Below, piece after piece: positions 1 through 8,408 of a stretch of DNA of 64,000 nucleotides. A program made the translations under genes and the position numbers. Position 1 is the first letter of the stretch; every line of letters starts with the position of its first letter. The DNA comes from a virus, in the IMG/VR virus record IMGVR_UViG_3300042477_000480, positions 62,001-126,000 of that record, one strand, 5' to 3'. The notes below the pieces were generated by a model. The model ran no database searches. It had not been told where the DNA came from and worked only from the letters and a program-made list of their open reading frames with translations.

Positions 1-624
1 CGCGTCGTCCGCGCGTGTACTGCCCGGAATCATACTCGCGGTGTCGCCGCCGTAATTTTCTTCTGGGCCCACGTCGCGGGTAGTCATACCCTCCGCTACT
101 GGCTGATTGAACGCGCGAACTTTTCTGATGCGCCGAACAGACAAACCTGTTGCATCTGCTAGCTCGTCGTCAGAAGGATCTCTGCCGAGCTGGTCTCGCA
201 GTTCATTTTCGCTTTCGTTCAATCGTGAGAAATCTAAACTAACCTGCTCAGGAATTGATATGATGTTTTGCGTTTGCGCCGACACACGACGCAGACTCTG
301 CAACTGCGACAACAAATGAGTGCGTACGTTACCCTTTGCCGGGTCATACGTGTCTAGCGCTTTTAATGCCATTATTTTTGCCCGCGACTTTATAGTCGGG
401 CTGGCGGCTTGCCCGGCGTAGCTCATAACAGCGGTGTCTATAACCGGCTGTAAGCTTTTGATGACTGCGCTATTGTTTTGCGGCGTCTTAGCCGTTTGCC
501 ACTGCGAATAAACAGTGTCAAAGTCGTCGGCAACGCCCGTAGGCTTTTTGCTGGAAAACGGTGCGGGTACGTCACCCAGAATGGACGGCATACCGGTCGG
601 TTGTGGTGATAACTTGTCTGCCAT
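1..624 (-). CDS. Sigma-70-like factor, 3' end cut by window edge
   Basis: The reading frame opens with ATG at 624, one base after the TAA of the hub-like gene, and stays open for 208 codons to the window edge. Residues about 70-110 look like sigma region 2 (a YDPAKGNVRTHLLSQL stretch followed by LRR). Residues about 120-165 match sigma region 3: an IPEQ segment, then LGRDPSDDELADATGLS, the usual LGR-P-T-E-x-A-x-x-G helix pair. Region 4 would lie outside the window. The product probably directs RNA polymerase to phage promoters, and because this phage encodes its own polymerase it is a natural partner for it. An anti-sigma or structural adaptor derived from a sigma fold is the main alternative. 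No cysteine is seen in the visible part. Confidence 0.75.
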   Translation of the reverse strand, partial: MADKLSPQPTGMPSILGDVPAPFSSKKPTGVADDFDTVYSQWQTAKTPQNNSAVIKSLQPVIDTAVMSYAGQAASPTIKSRAKIMALKALDTYDPAKGNVRTHLLSQLQSLRRVSAQTQNIISIPEQVSLDFSRLNESENELRDQLGRDPSDDELADATGLSVRRIRKVRAFNQPVAEGMTTRDVGPEENYGGDTASMIPGSTRADDA

Positions 625-625
625 G

Positions 626-2260
626 TTATGCCTGCTTCTTTAACGGGCCGCCATGCCACTTTGTGCCTTCTTTGTATAGCGGCGCAAAATCGTGGCTAAT
701 TAATTCGTCTTGGTCTTCCTCTAAGGTCCGAATGTAGCCGAGCGTAAATGACGTGCCGGCAGCAGCGCGTTCAGCGTTAATCATGTATGTCACTGACGTT
801 ACTGCTGCCACCATGTGCCCGTCGGATTCAATCTCTGTTTTCGGTAACTCAATCCGCACGATGCTCCCGGGCGCGATGTCAAAACGCAACTTGCCGGACA
901 TTTCTCCGTAGCGTTGCCCAAGTAGTTCCATCTTGTACCAGTGATGTGCAAACCGTTCCGCGACTTTGTCGGTCATTTCGTCCGCGGCTTGCGGCGGTGG
1001 CAGCCAGTTAGGTGGCGGTTCTTCTTCGCCAGTTTGCGGCGCCAAGCAGTCGCCCGGCTGCTTGCCTTTAATGCCGGTCGTCGGTCCGGTATAAACGGGC
1101 CACGGCGAAATGTTGGCGAGCCACGGCGGAAGGTCTTTAAATATCTTCAACCCCGGCTTGTCGACGCCTTTTTGCCCCTTGGGATATTCGCCGACCGGGA
1201 AAGTAAACGCGTCGATAGTCTGTGTTTCGCCGCCAGTGCCAAGCATTGGATCTGTTTGTGACGGCCAAAACACCATAATGCTTTCCATCAACTGGTGCAT
1301 TGCCGAGTTAAAATTTGCGTAGCTGTATTCATCTGCATATATGGTCTTTGCGCCCGGCGCGCCCTCTTGCCAACGCAGCCCGCCGAAAAACGGGATCACG
1401 CACGCATGCTCGATCGCTGGCGACACTGCAAAGAAAAAAGACGATGCGTATTCGCCGACGAGCTTGCCCCAGAAAGATGTGTACGCGAACGAATCGAGCG
1501 AGTCCTTTGTCAGCGCTGTGCGAATCGACAGCTCGATGTCGTTTGCGTTTAAACCCTCTAGGTCAAGGCGCAACGGCGTATTAAACGGCGCGCCGTCTGG
1601 TATTCGCTTTAACGCTGCCTGTGCAGCTGTATTCGGCCCGTCATTTGGCAGCGGATAATTGGCGATTTTTTCAAAGATGGGTTTGATTACGTTCCCCCAC
1701 ATATCCTGTTCAATCTTGCCTTTGTTTATGTAATCGCCGTTGATGTCGATAGCCGGAACAGATGACCATTGGTCGCCGCCAGCGCCGCCACCCTCGCCGA
1801 GTTCGAGGGCGTAGAACGCCGCGTTTGTCGCCATGCTGTACGGCGCGTTTGGAAACCAGTTGCCGTTAAGCGCTGACGAGTTGTTAAGGTCGTCCAGCCA
1901 GTGGATAAGCTGCAGCGTAAAATTGGCATTGTTGCTAGACCGCTGATAACCAATGCCGGCCAGCATGCCCTCAAATATGATAAACTCGCCGCTCTCCATT
2001 TTTTCTGTATTACCGGCAGTCGGCGAAATCGTAAGCGTAACTACGGCTTTGTCGCGCGGCTTCAGCGTTTTGCGCGCTTTGTGGATTGTGGCTTGTTCTG
2101 TTTTGCCGGTATTGGCTTTATGTCCTACGGCAACAAGCAGTGTCGCGGTCGGAATATCGTTTAACGGAAAAGTAGCCGACATAGACACGACGTCGTTAAA
2201 CGTGTGCCCGCCAATCACCGCTTTGAGCTTAAAACGTGTATAAACGTAGGGATCAGGCAT
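626..2260 (-). CDS. Putative baseplate/tail hub protein
   Basis: This is a 544-residue protein. Its first 150 residues are beta-rich and include EFIIFEGMLAGIGYQR followed by FTLQLIHWLDDLN. That pattern resembles the first domain of gpD/gp27-type hub proteins, where a rotated-coordinate path and an oligomerising beta barrel precede the spike-binding region. The C-terminal third contains a loop rich in Pro and Glu (about residue 415) and then more beta structure. The ATG at 2260 overlaps the upstream stop by 8 bases. Placement at the end of the tail module, after spike and tape measure, supports a baseplate role. The exact subunit is an inference. Confidence 0.5.
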   Translation of the reverse strand: MPDPYVYTRFKLKAVIGGHTFNDVVSMSATFPLNDIPTATLLVAVGHKANTGKTEQATIHKARKTLKPRDKAVVTLTISPTAGNTEKMESGEFIIFEGMLAGIGYQRSSNNANFTLQLIHWLDDLNNSSALNGNWFPNAPYSMATNAAFYALELGEGGGAGGDQWSSVPAIDINGDYINKGKIEQDMWGNVIKPIFEKIANYPLPNDGPNTAAQAALKRIPDGAPFNTPLRLDLEGLNANDIELSIRTALTKDSLDSFAYTSFWGKLVGEYASSFFFAVSPAIEHACVIPFFGGLRWQEGAPGAKTIYADEYSYANFNSAMHQLMESIMVFWPSQTDPMLGTGGETQTIDAFTFPVGEYPKGQKGVDKPGLKIFKDLPPWLANISPWPVYTGPTTGIKGKQPGDCLAPQTGEEEPPPNWLPPPQAADEMTDKVAERFAHHWYKMELLGQRYGEMSGKLRFDIAPGSIVRIELPKTEIESDGHMVAAVTSVTYMINAERAAAGTSFTLGYIRTLEEDQDELISHDFAPLYKEGTKWHGGPLKKQA

Positions 2261-3122
2261 TTAAGTTCTTCCTGACTTCTTCGGCGCGGTAGATATAGGC
2301 CATTACAAGCCCGGCTATACGATACGCCGGTAGCGGGTGGTCAAACCATACGTTTTTAAACGTAGCATAAGGCTCGACGCTGTCTACACCGAACAGCTCT
2401 AGAAACACTGGTTCGCCAAGTAACTCTAACGTCGGTAATAGCGTCGTGATCGCGGCCGGCGGATTGGCCGCAAGCTTTACGTGCCACTTGGCTAGTTTTT
2501 CATCGTCGGTAAGTATTGCCGGCGCTTGTCCGTTATTTACGCGTAGCCGTATTTGTGTTTCCGGCAATTCGATCACCGGAAGATCTTTGAAATAGACCGT
2601 GGCGGTAGGCGGATCTCCTGTAAAGTCGTATACAAAGCCGTCTGCGCGAAACACGGGTACGCTGTCTTTTGTGTCTGTTACTGTCAGCACTAAACTATTT
2701 ACCGTACTAAGCGATAATATTACGTCATATTCACGTAGTGCTTTTCCACCAGAGTTGCTAACTACAAACTCGCCGCTAAAAGATAGGGTGCACGGCGTAC
2801 CGTAGACTTGCTGAACCGTAACGCTAGGCTGATATTTGAACTCAGTCGATGTTTCTTCTGGCCAGTACGTCACGCGCGGATCTAATGCGTGCACATAACT
2901 AACTAGCTCTGTTTGATGCACATAGCTCAGCAGTTCTCGCACACGCAGATTTAAAAACCGCTGATCGGGACGAGAGCCGAACAACACGCCACGAATAACG
3001 CGCAGAGTATTCGGCAGCGTTAGCGGTCGAAACGAGTCTGGTATGTACTCGTAGCCAGCGTCCTGTTTGTTGGCGCTCTGGGCAAAGATATTCAGTAGTA
3101 GTGTGCGCGCGTGATTAATCAT
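2253..3122 (-). CDS. Baseplate-region structural protein, unknown
   Basis: A 289-residue protein of mixed alpha/beta character. I do not recognise the family. The middle (about residues 95-200) is a beta-sandwich-like region with alternating hydrophobic residues and PETQIRLRV. The N- and C-terminal parts are helical. It starts one base after the end of the next upstream gene and overlaps the hub-like gene, so the three are clearly co-translated. A wedge or hub accessory role is plausible from position only. Confidence 0.5.
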   Translation of the reverse strand: MINHARTLLLNIFAQSANKQDAGYEYIPDSFRPLTLPNTLRVIRGVLFGSRPDQRFLNLRVRELLSYVHQTELVSYVHALDPRVTYWPEETSTEFKYQPSVTVQQVYGTPCTLSFSGEFVVSNSGGKALREYDVILSLSTVNSLVLTVTDTKDSVPVFRADGFVYDFTGDPPTATVYFKDLPVIELPETQIRLRVNNGQAPAILTDDEKLAKWHVKLAANPPAAITTLLPTLELLGEPVFLELFGVDSVEPYATFKNVWFDHPLPAYRIAGLVMAYIYRAEEVRKNLNA

Positions 3123-3123
3123 G

Positions 3124-3576
3124 TTAATTTTTTGGCACTATGCTGAAGCGCAACGACCATTGACCAACTAATGTTGTGGGGTCTTGCATTTCAAGTCGCA
3201 TGCCGGTTAAAAACGCAAAAAACGTGGCGTCTTGGCAGTCGCCGATCGTAACTGTGAGGTCGCCTCGTTTTGATATCTTGTTTTCTTGATAGAACGAAAA
3301 TACTGTGCACAGCTTTGCGGAATCTGCGCCGGGACAGGCTTTCACGAAACCAAGCCCAGAGATCAGCAGTTCTCCGACGCGATCGCCGAAGGCGTATACG
3401 TAAATGAAATCATTTACCGTGTGCAGAAACTGATAGTTGCCGTTTTGCTCCAACACAAAACCGGTCATCGGGGCTGTGAGCGTGGCTCCGCCGAAACTGA
3501 TTGAAAACGCAGCTTCGCCCTCGCAGCCGGGGACTTTGGCGATTGCGCCCAAGCACGGACTAAATATTGTTGGCAT
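3124..3576 (-). CDS. Small tube-like baseplate protein
   Basis: A 150-residue beta-rich protein. The ATG at 3576 is preferred over a start 57 bases upstream because an AGGTG ribosome site sits 7 bases before it and this avoids overlap with the tape measure gene (gap 4 bases). The pattern YQFLHTVNDFIYVYAFGDRV and the size recall phage tube-fold proteins, and it loosely resembles the main tube protein encoded at 12424-12867. Proteins of this fold near the tape measure often cap or initiate the tube at the baseplate. The fold assignment is inference. Confidence 0.5.
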   Translation of the reverse strand: MPTIFSPCLGAIAKVPGCEGEAAFSISFGGATLTAPMTGFVLEQNGNYQFLHTVNDFIYVYAFGDRVGELLISGLGFVKACPGADSAKLCTVFSFYQENKISKRGDLTVTIGDCQDATFFAFLTGMRLEMQDPTTLVGQWSLRFSIVPKN

Positions 3577-3580
3577 GTGA

Positions 3581-6500
3581 TCACCTACCGTGATATGCGG
3601 TGTTACCGGGCGCCATGTCGATCGGCGCGCCACCGTCTGGCGATTCTTCCATTCGCCGGCCAGCCGCCGCCAGCACAGCTTCAGACAAGCCGCTCAGCGT
3701 TAACGTACCGTTAATTGTCATTTCTTTCCCGCCGCTTTGCCCGCCGCCCATTTGCGGATCGCCGCGGTCGCGGTGATAGTCAAGCTGACGTACGACCTGA
3801 TCGCTACGCATCAACGTAGATCTTTGCCCGTCTGTAATAGACTCCCGACTTGCCTGTACCGCGTCCATGCCCTCACGCCGATCTTTGCCTAAAATGTCGT
3901 CGCGACGCTTGGTGAGAAAATCTAGTTGTTCTTTGTCTTCGCTGGATAACGTTTTCTCGCTGGTGAACCAGCCTGACTTTCCGCGCGACTGCACATCCGC
4001 AATTTGGCTATCTACTAGGCCCAGCGGGTTGCCAGACTCCAACTCCATTCTGCGCTGGCTTAGATCGCGATAGCGAATCTTGTCGGATTCTTCTGAAAAT
4101 GTCCGTTCGTTAGTAAACCAGCCAGACTTTGCTTTTGTATCGTAAAGCTTGGTCATTTCCTGCGTGATAGCGTCTAGCTCTCCCGCAGCGGCTGGCATAG
4201 ACGGCCGCCCGCCGACGTTCTGCGACGAAACACCGCCCGGCGTCTTAGTGCCGACGGCGTCGCGGAGACGCGACAGGTTTTGTACGTCCTTTTTGTCCAT
4301 GCCGAGATACGACTGCGTAATACCGCTCGCGAGCACGCCGTCGATAGCTTCGATTCCCTGCTGTTGCGCTTCTGGCGTAAATTTGCCGAACAGGTCAACC
4401 GCAGCGCTGTCTGGAATTGTAAGTAATACTTTGCGTTGCTTTTCGTCCTGCATCGCGCGCTTCATAGCGGCGCCGCTTTGATCCTTGCCGATCTCATCAA
4501 CCAGTTTTTTCTGTTCTGCCGTCAGCGACTTTGTTACGCCAAGTTTTTCGTAGTCGTAGGCGGCTTTTCCTGACGCAGCATCTACGGCCACAGCGTTGAA
4601 CGCCGCACCTTCTGTATCTGCACCACGAGCCTCAGCCGCTTGCTTTGTCGCGTCGTACACCGCGTTCATGCGGCGTGTAACAGTTTCTTTATCGGTACCG
4701 AACGCGGCGCCAAAGTGCGACTCAGCCATTTCTTTGGCGCGGGCCGGTACCATTCCTTTGCGCTCAAAGTGTTTTGTAAATTCTTCGGTTGTGCGGCGCT
4801 TCATGTAGTCCGCGCGCTCTTCAGGCGACATATTTGTCGTGCCGCCCATTTCGTTAACGGTGATGCCGGCAACAGTCTCACTGGCGCGGCGCACAAACTC
4901 TTTGCGCTGCACTTCTTTTTGTTGCGGATCTAAACCAGACGGCTGCAGCCGATCAAACGCTTTACTGTCTAGTCCTTTTTCAATTTGCGGCGCGAGACGA
5001 TCACGTATCTCGCGTGTAAGTTCGTTTGCTTTGGCGGTAGACCGGTCTTGCGCCGACTCTACTGCCGCCGGTGACTGGCCTAACCCCGCGGCGTCTAAAC
5101 CGCCCATGGCACTAGATGCGCGTAACGCACGCGCAATGCCGCGGGCGCGATCCTGATCTTCATCGCTCAGGCCGCTGCCAAATAAACCACGCTGCATACT
5201 TTTTTCAAATGTCGTGGTGTCATCGTTGATCGCGGATTTTGCAAACGCCTCCACCTGCTTTGGGTCTGCATCAGCGCCAAGTATTTCTTGCGCCATAGCG
5301 CGCGCACCCGCCATAACGTCTTCTTTTTTGCCGGTGTTAAACGCTTTGAACATGATCGCAGCGCGCTTCTTTGTCGCTTCGCTTTTGGCTTTTTCGGCTT
5401 CTGTGTTGCCCTTAGCTGTTTCGCCCGACCGCATCATGGCGCGCTGACCTAGGCTGGCTGTTTCTTCTTCAGTTAGCTGCTGATCAGGTTTGAAGCCCGC
5501 CAGTTGCTTCAATGTCTTAGCCGCGGCGCCGTTAGGATCTTGCGCGGCTTGTTCTGTTAATTTATTAATTTCTTCGGGCGTGGTTGTAGCGCCGCGGTCC
5601 ATCTTGGCGACAGCAACTAAACCTTCTTGCATGTCCGGCGCATACTTCTGCAGAATGCTGTCTTCGGATACCACATTAAATACGCGCTTTAACGCGTCAC
5701 TAGTCTGCCCCGCGTTACCAGAGCCGAGATTTTCTAGCTCATCGCCCACGCGCTGCAAAATAGTCGACTCGTGCCCCATGGTTGAGTCTTTTAGGCGTTC
5801 TGCCCGGCGCTCGTTTACTGTGCGTTGCGTATCGGCGTTGTCGATCGCGCGCTGATTGTACATCTGCTTATTCGCCTCAATGCTGACGTTTGTACGATCA
5901 GCAGAGACTGCGCTTACTTCGGCGTATGTGGCAGCAAGGTTGGACTTCCGTTCTTTGGCGTCGCCGCCGTACATGGCCTCGAAATACTTCTCGGCTTCGG
6001 CCGATGCGGCTTTCGCGCTCATGCCGCCGCCACGGGCACTGCGGAAGTATTTTGTTAACTCTTCTTTGCCGCGCTTTTCCATGTGGGCTAGCCGCTGCTC
6101 AGACGTCATGTCCGCGGTTTCGTCCATGATGATGCCGGTCATCGCATAGCTGAAGCCCTTAGATAGATCGTCTTTTCGCTGCTGGAAGTCTTTGTCCGAC
6201 ATGCCAGACGGGCGCAGCTTCTCAAATTCTGCCGACGACATCTTGTCTCGGATTGCGCCTTCGTTTGCGCGCGAGAAATTACGCTGCAGCTCGTAACGTT
6301 GCGATTTGTACGCGTAACCTTCGTTTAAATATTCTTCTGTTCCGATTTTGTCGCGGGTGTACGCATACAGCGTACGATTATCCGCGCCAGACTCGCGCGC
6401 AAGGCTGTAGACGCCAGCTACACCTTGTCGGCCTGCTAGCTCCGCCAAGTTGGTCGTCTGACCATCGTGCGAAAACGTCGTCTGCCCTGCCCGGTAAGCT

Positions 6501-8029
6501 TTTACAGCGGCCTCAAGCTTTGTGCCTTTATACTTTTCCGGATCTTCCGAAACGAGGCGGTTCAACACGGCGAGCGATCGACCGACCGACGACGCGTCAC
6601 CGCGCAAGCTCATTTGACGTTGCCGCTGCTCAGCTTCTCCGCGCTGCAGCTTGCCGAAACCAGACTTTTCAAAAACGCCGGCGTCGGACATTGCCTGCCC
6701 ATGGATAAGCCGACCGGCCATGCCTTGTTCGACAGTGGCTTCTTGTAAGCCCAGTTGCCTACCAGTGGCTTTGTCCTCGTACATCATCGTCGTCAGAGCA
6801 CTGAGATCAGTGTTTGTGTCCCGGGCTGCTAGGCGCATCTGCCGCACCATGCCCTCGACCTTGCCCTGCGAAAAGCTGCCCTGCGAGCCGTTAGTTAACT
6901 GCTGCAGGCTGCCCATTAACGCTTGAATTGGCGCGTTTGACTGTCCGTTGTCGCCGAAGATTTCACGAATAGCCGCAATGGCGCCGTTGTACTCTTTGAT
7001 AGCTTTAGACGTACGCTGCGCGTCTACCGCGCCGGCGGCACCGCCGAAACCAGTAAGTTGCTCAATCTCTTCCGCTGACTTTGCGCCAGCAGCTCCGGTC
7101 GAGAACTTGTCAATTTCAGAGAACGTCGCGTCAAGCTTGCCGCGGTATTCTTTGTGCTTGTCCGACCGCATTATTTTTTGTTCTTCAGCGGTGGCGTTCG
7201 CGTAGTCGTAGTCGCGCTCCATAAGATCAGAATGCGCGAACTGCTCCGTCAACCGGTCCATCGACTTGTCGTCTCGTTGCGCTTTGCTAATAGTGCGCAC
7301 CCGATCTGCCGCCGACATGGCGCCAAGGCTTTGCGGTAACTTGCCTTTCTGGAACAGATCCTCCATCATCTCGCCCGCAGCCACGGCGCCGAAACCGTGC
7401 ATCTCGTTTATGTTGGCGTCCGGGCCGTACAGGTTCTGATAGACGTTTTGCGAAAAACTCTCCAGAGACCGCTCCGACATCTGTCGCCCGCCGCCAGCCG
7501 AGTCCGGGCGGAAAAAGCCGATACGGTTAGATGCGGCGGCAATAGCCGTCGGATCACCACGGCGGCCGAACATTATCCCCTCTAAGTTTTCTGCGCCGAT
7601 TTGACTGGCGGCAAAAGACTTAAAGATCGGATTGTTAAGTACCTGCGCTCCGATTTGTGCCTGCTCTCGGTCAAGCTGTGTCGGGGGTTTTCCGCCTGTT
7701 GCGATAGCCTGCGCGCCCAGCAGCTTCGTGGCTACCTGTTCGTTGCCGGCCATGTTCGCGGCCTGTATGGCTCGCGCGCCCTGCTGCTGGTAGCGAGAAG
7801 CAGCGTACTGGTCTGCCAGCGCCTGTCCGGGCATCTGGTGCGCTAAAAACGCGTCTGGGCCGGCTGCGCCCTTTACAAGCATCGGGCCGTACATATTGGC
7901 CAGATAGCCAAACGCGTCGTCTACGTTATTGGCGTTTTGGAACGGCGAGTAAACCGGCGGCGCGTATCGGTATGCCCGATCGGTTTGGTTTTGCGCATAT
8001 CCGGTATTGTTAAAATCTATGCCGTTCAT
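3581..8029 (-). CDS. Tail tape measure protein
   Basis: A 1482-residue, mostly helical, Ala/Gln/Glu/Lys-rich protein, the longest in the tail module, placed between small chaperone-like genes and baseplate genes. The ATG at 8029 has a GAGG site 6 bases upstream; an in-frame TTG at 8041 is less likely. The C-terminus has a short beta segment, MTINGTLTLSGLSEAVLAAA, that is typical of tape measure ends. Two internal duplications are visible: about 110 residues each near 593-705 and 1016-1127, and a short KSGWFT motif repeated 50 residues apart. By the usual 0.15 nm per residue rule the tail would be about 220 nm long. Confidence 0.85.
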   Translation of the reverse strand: MNGIDFNNTGYAQNQTDRAYRYAPPVYSPFQNANNVDDAFGYLANMYGPMLVKGAAGPDAFLAHQMPGQALADQYAASRYQQQGARAIQAANMAGNEQVATKLLGAQAIATGGKPPTQLDREQAQIGAQVLNNPIFKSFAASQIGAENLEGIMFGRRGDPTAIAAASNRIGFFRPDSAGGGRQMSERSLESFSQNVYQNLYGPDANINEMHGFGAVAAGEMMEDLFQKGKLPQSLGAMSAADRVRTISKAQRDDKSMDRLTEQFAHSDLMERDYDYANATAEEQKIMRSDKHKEYRGKLDATFSEIDKFSTGAAGAKSAEEIEQLTGFGGAAGAVDAQRTSKAIKEYNGAIAAIREIFGDNGQSNAPIQALMGSLQQLTNGSQGSFSQGKVEGMVRQMRLAARDTNTDLSALTTMMYEDKATGRQLGLQEATVEQGMAGRLIHGQAMSDAGVFEKSGFGKLQRGEAEQRQRQMSLRGDASSVGRSLAVLNRLVSEDPEKYKGTKLEAAVKAYRAGQTTFSHDGQTTNLAELAGRQGVAGVYSLARESGADNRTLYAYTRDKIGTEEYLNEGYAYKSQRYELQRNFSRANEGAIRDKMSSAEFEKLRPSGMSDKDFQQRKDDLSKGFSYAMTGIIMDETADMTSEQRLAHMEKRGKEELTKYFRSARGGGMSAKAASAEAEKYFEAMYGGDAKERKSNLAATYAEVSAVSADRTNVSIEANKQMYNQRAIDNADTQRTVNERRAERLKDSTMGHESTILQRVGDELENLGSGNAGQTSDALKRVFNVVSEDSILQKYAPDMQEGLVAVAKMDRGATTTPEEINKLTEQAAQDPNGAAAKTLKQLAGFKPDQQLTEEETASLGQRAMMRSGETAKGNTEAEKAKSEATKKRAAIMFKAFNTGKKEDVMAGARAMAQEILGADADPKQVEAFAKSAINDDTTTFEKSMQRGLFGSGLSDEDQDRARGIARALRASSAMGGLDAAGLGQSPAAVESAQDRSTAKANELTREIRDRLAPQIEKGLDSKAFDRLQPSGLDPQQKEVQRKEFVRRASETVAGITVNEMGGTTNMSPEERADYMKRRTTEEFTKHFERKGMVPARAKEMAESHFGAAFGTDKETVTRRMNAVYDATKQAAEARGADTEGAAFNAVAVDAASGKAAYDYEKLGVTKSLTAEQKKLVDEIGKDQSGAAMKRAMQDEKQRKVLLTIPDSAAVDLFGKFTPEAQQQGIEAIDGVLASGITQSYLGMDKKDVQNLSRLRDAVGTKTPGGVSSQNVGGRPSMPAAAGELDAITQEMTKLYDTKAKSGWFTNERTFSEESDKIRYRDLSQRRMELESGNPLGLVDSQIADVQSRGKSGWFTSEKTLSSEDKEQLDFLTKRRDDILGKDRREGMDAVQASRESITDGQRSTLMRSDQVVRQLDYHRDRGDPQMGGGQSGGKEMTINGTLTLSGLSEAVLAAAGRRMEESPDGGAPIDMAPGNTAYHGR
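3944..3979 (-). repeat. KSGWFT short repeat, copy 2
   Basis: Encodes KSGWFTSEKTLS near tape measure residue 1351-1362, the second copy of the motif at 4094-4129. Confidence 0.6.
4094..4129 (-). repeat. KSGWFT short repeat, copy 1
   Basis: Encodes KSGWFTNERTFS near tape measure residue 1301-1312. An almost identical motif occurs about 50 residues later (3944-3979), each followed by a short charged helix. Confidence 0.6.
4649..4984 (-). repeat. Internal repeat copy 2 in tape measure
   Basis: Encodes FDRLQPSGLD, QRKEFVRR, MSPEERADYMKRRTTEEF, then SHFGAAFG and a helix ending in VYDAT. Each block has its partner in the same order in the copy at 5915-6253. This indicates an old tandem or dispersed duplication that lengthened the ruler protein. 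Confidence 0.65.
5915..6253 (-). repeat. Internal repeat copy 1 in tape measure
   Basis: Encodes about 113 residues that align with the segment at 4649-4984. Shared order: an F(E/D)-x-L-(R/Q)PSG start, QQRK-type basic stretch, a MTSEQRLAHMEKR-like helix, EELTKYF, an acidic helix ending in a KYFEAMYG-type motif, then a helix with a Tyr. It is diverged at DNA level, so it is best seen in the protein. Confidence 0.65.
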
Positions 8030-8037
8030 GCGCCGCC

Positions 8038-8400
8038 TCAACCGGTTTTATTCTGCATCGTTTGTTTATAGCGCTCAATTAATGATTGTGTTTCGCTATC
8101 AACTATTGTATCTTTTTGCGGGCCTTCTTCGGCCTTTTTCGCCTCAAGCCATGGAAATGTTGTTTTTTGGATTACGCCCATGACCTCGTTGGCGTGCTTT
8201 TTAACTGCTTTGAAGCTCTCTTCCGTTAAATTGCCGTGCGACAACAGCGCGAGCCAGTGCCGGTGAGCAATTGTCAGGAGTTCGTAATCTTCGCGTCGTT
8301 CTACCTCGTCTAGAAGTAACCGGTGCTTTAATCGCCAGTGTCTGTCTCGGGGATCGGCTCCGGCGTAGTTAATTGCGCCGGACACAGCAGCCCGCACCAT
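8038..8400 (-). CDS. Small pre-tape-measure protein, tail chaperone candidate
   Basis: The ATG at 8400 gives 120 residues of charged, helical protein. The same frame is open upstream to a TTG at 8427, which overlaps the end of the preceding gene by 19 bases. Position directly before the tape measure, small size and overlap with the upstream gene are the hallmarks of tail assembly chaperone pairs. In those pairs the second protein is often made by -1 frameshifting. The overlap contains AAGTTTTTGGGAAGGG, which is not a perfect slippery heptamer. No family was recognised from sequence. Confidence 0.5.
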   Translation of the reverse strand: MVRAAVSGAINYAGADPRDRHWRLKHRLLLDEVERREDYELLTIAHRHWLALLSHGNLTEESFKAVKKHANEVMGVIQKTTFPWLEAKKAEEGPQKDTIVDSETQSLIERYKQTMQNKTG

Positions 8401-8408
8401 TAAGGCCG

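Noticed and set aside
6253-6708. Open frames on the plus strand inside the tape measure gene
   Set aside because: They are antisense to the repeat-bearing tape measure gene, have no supporting ribosome site and no neighbours on that strand.
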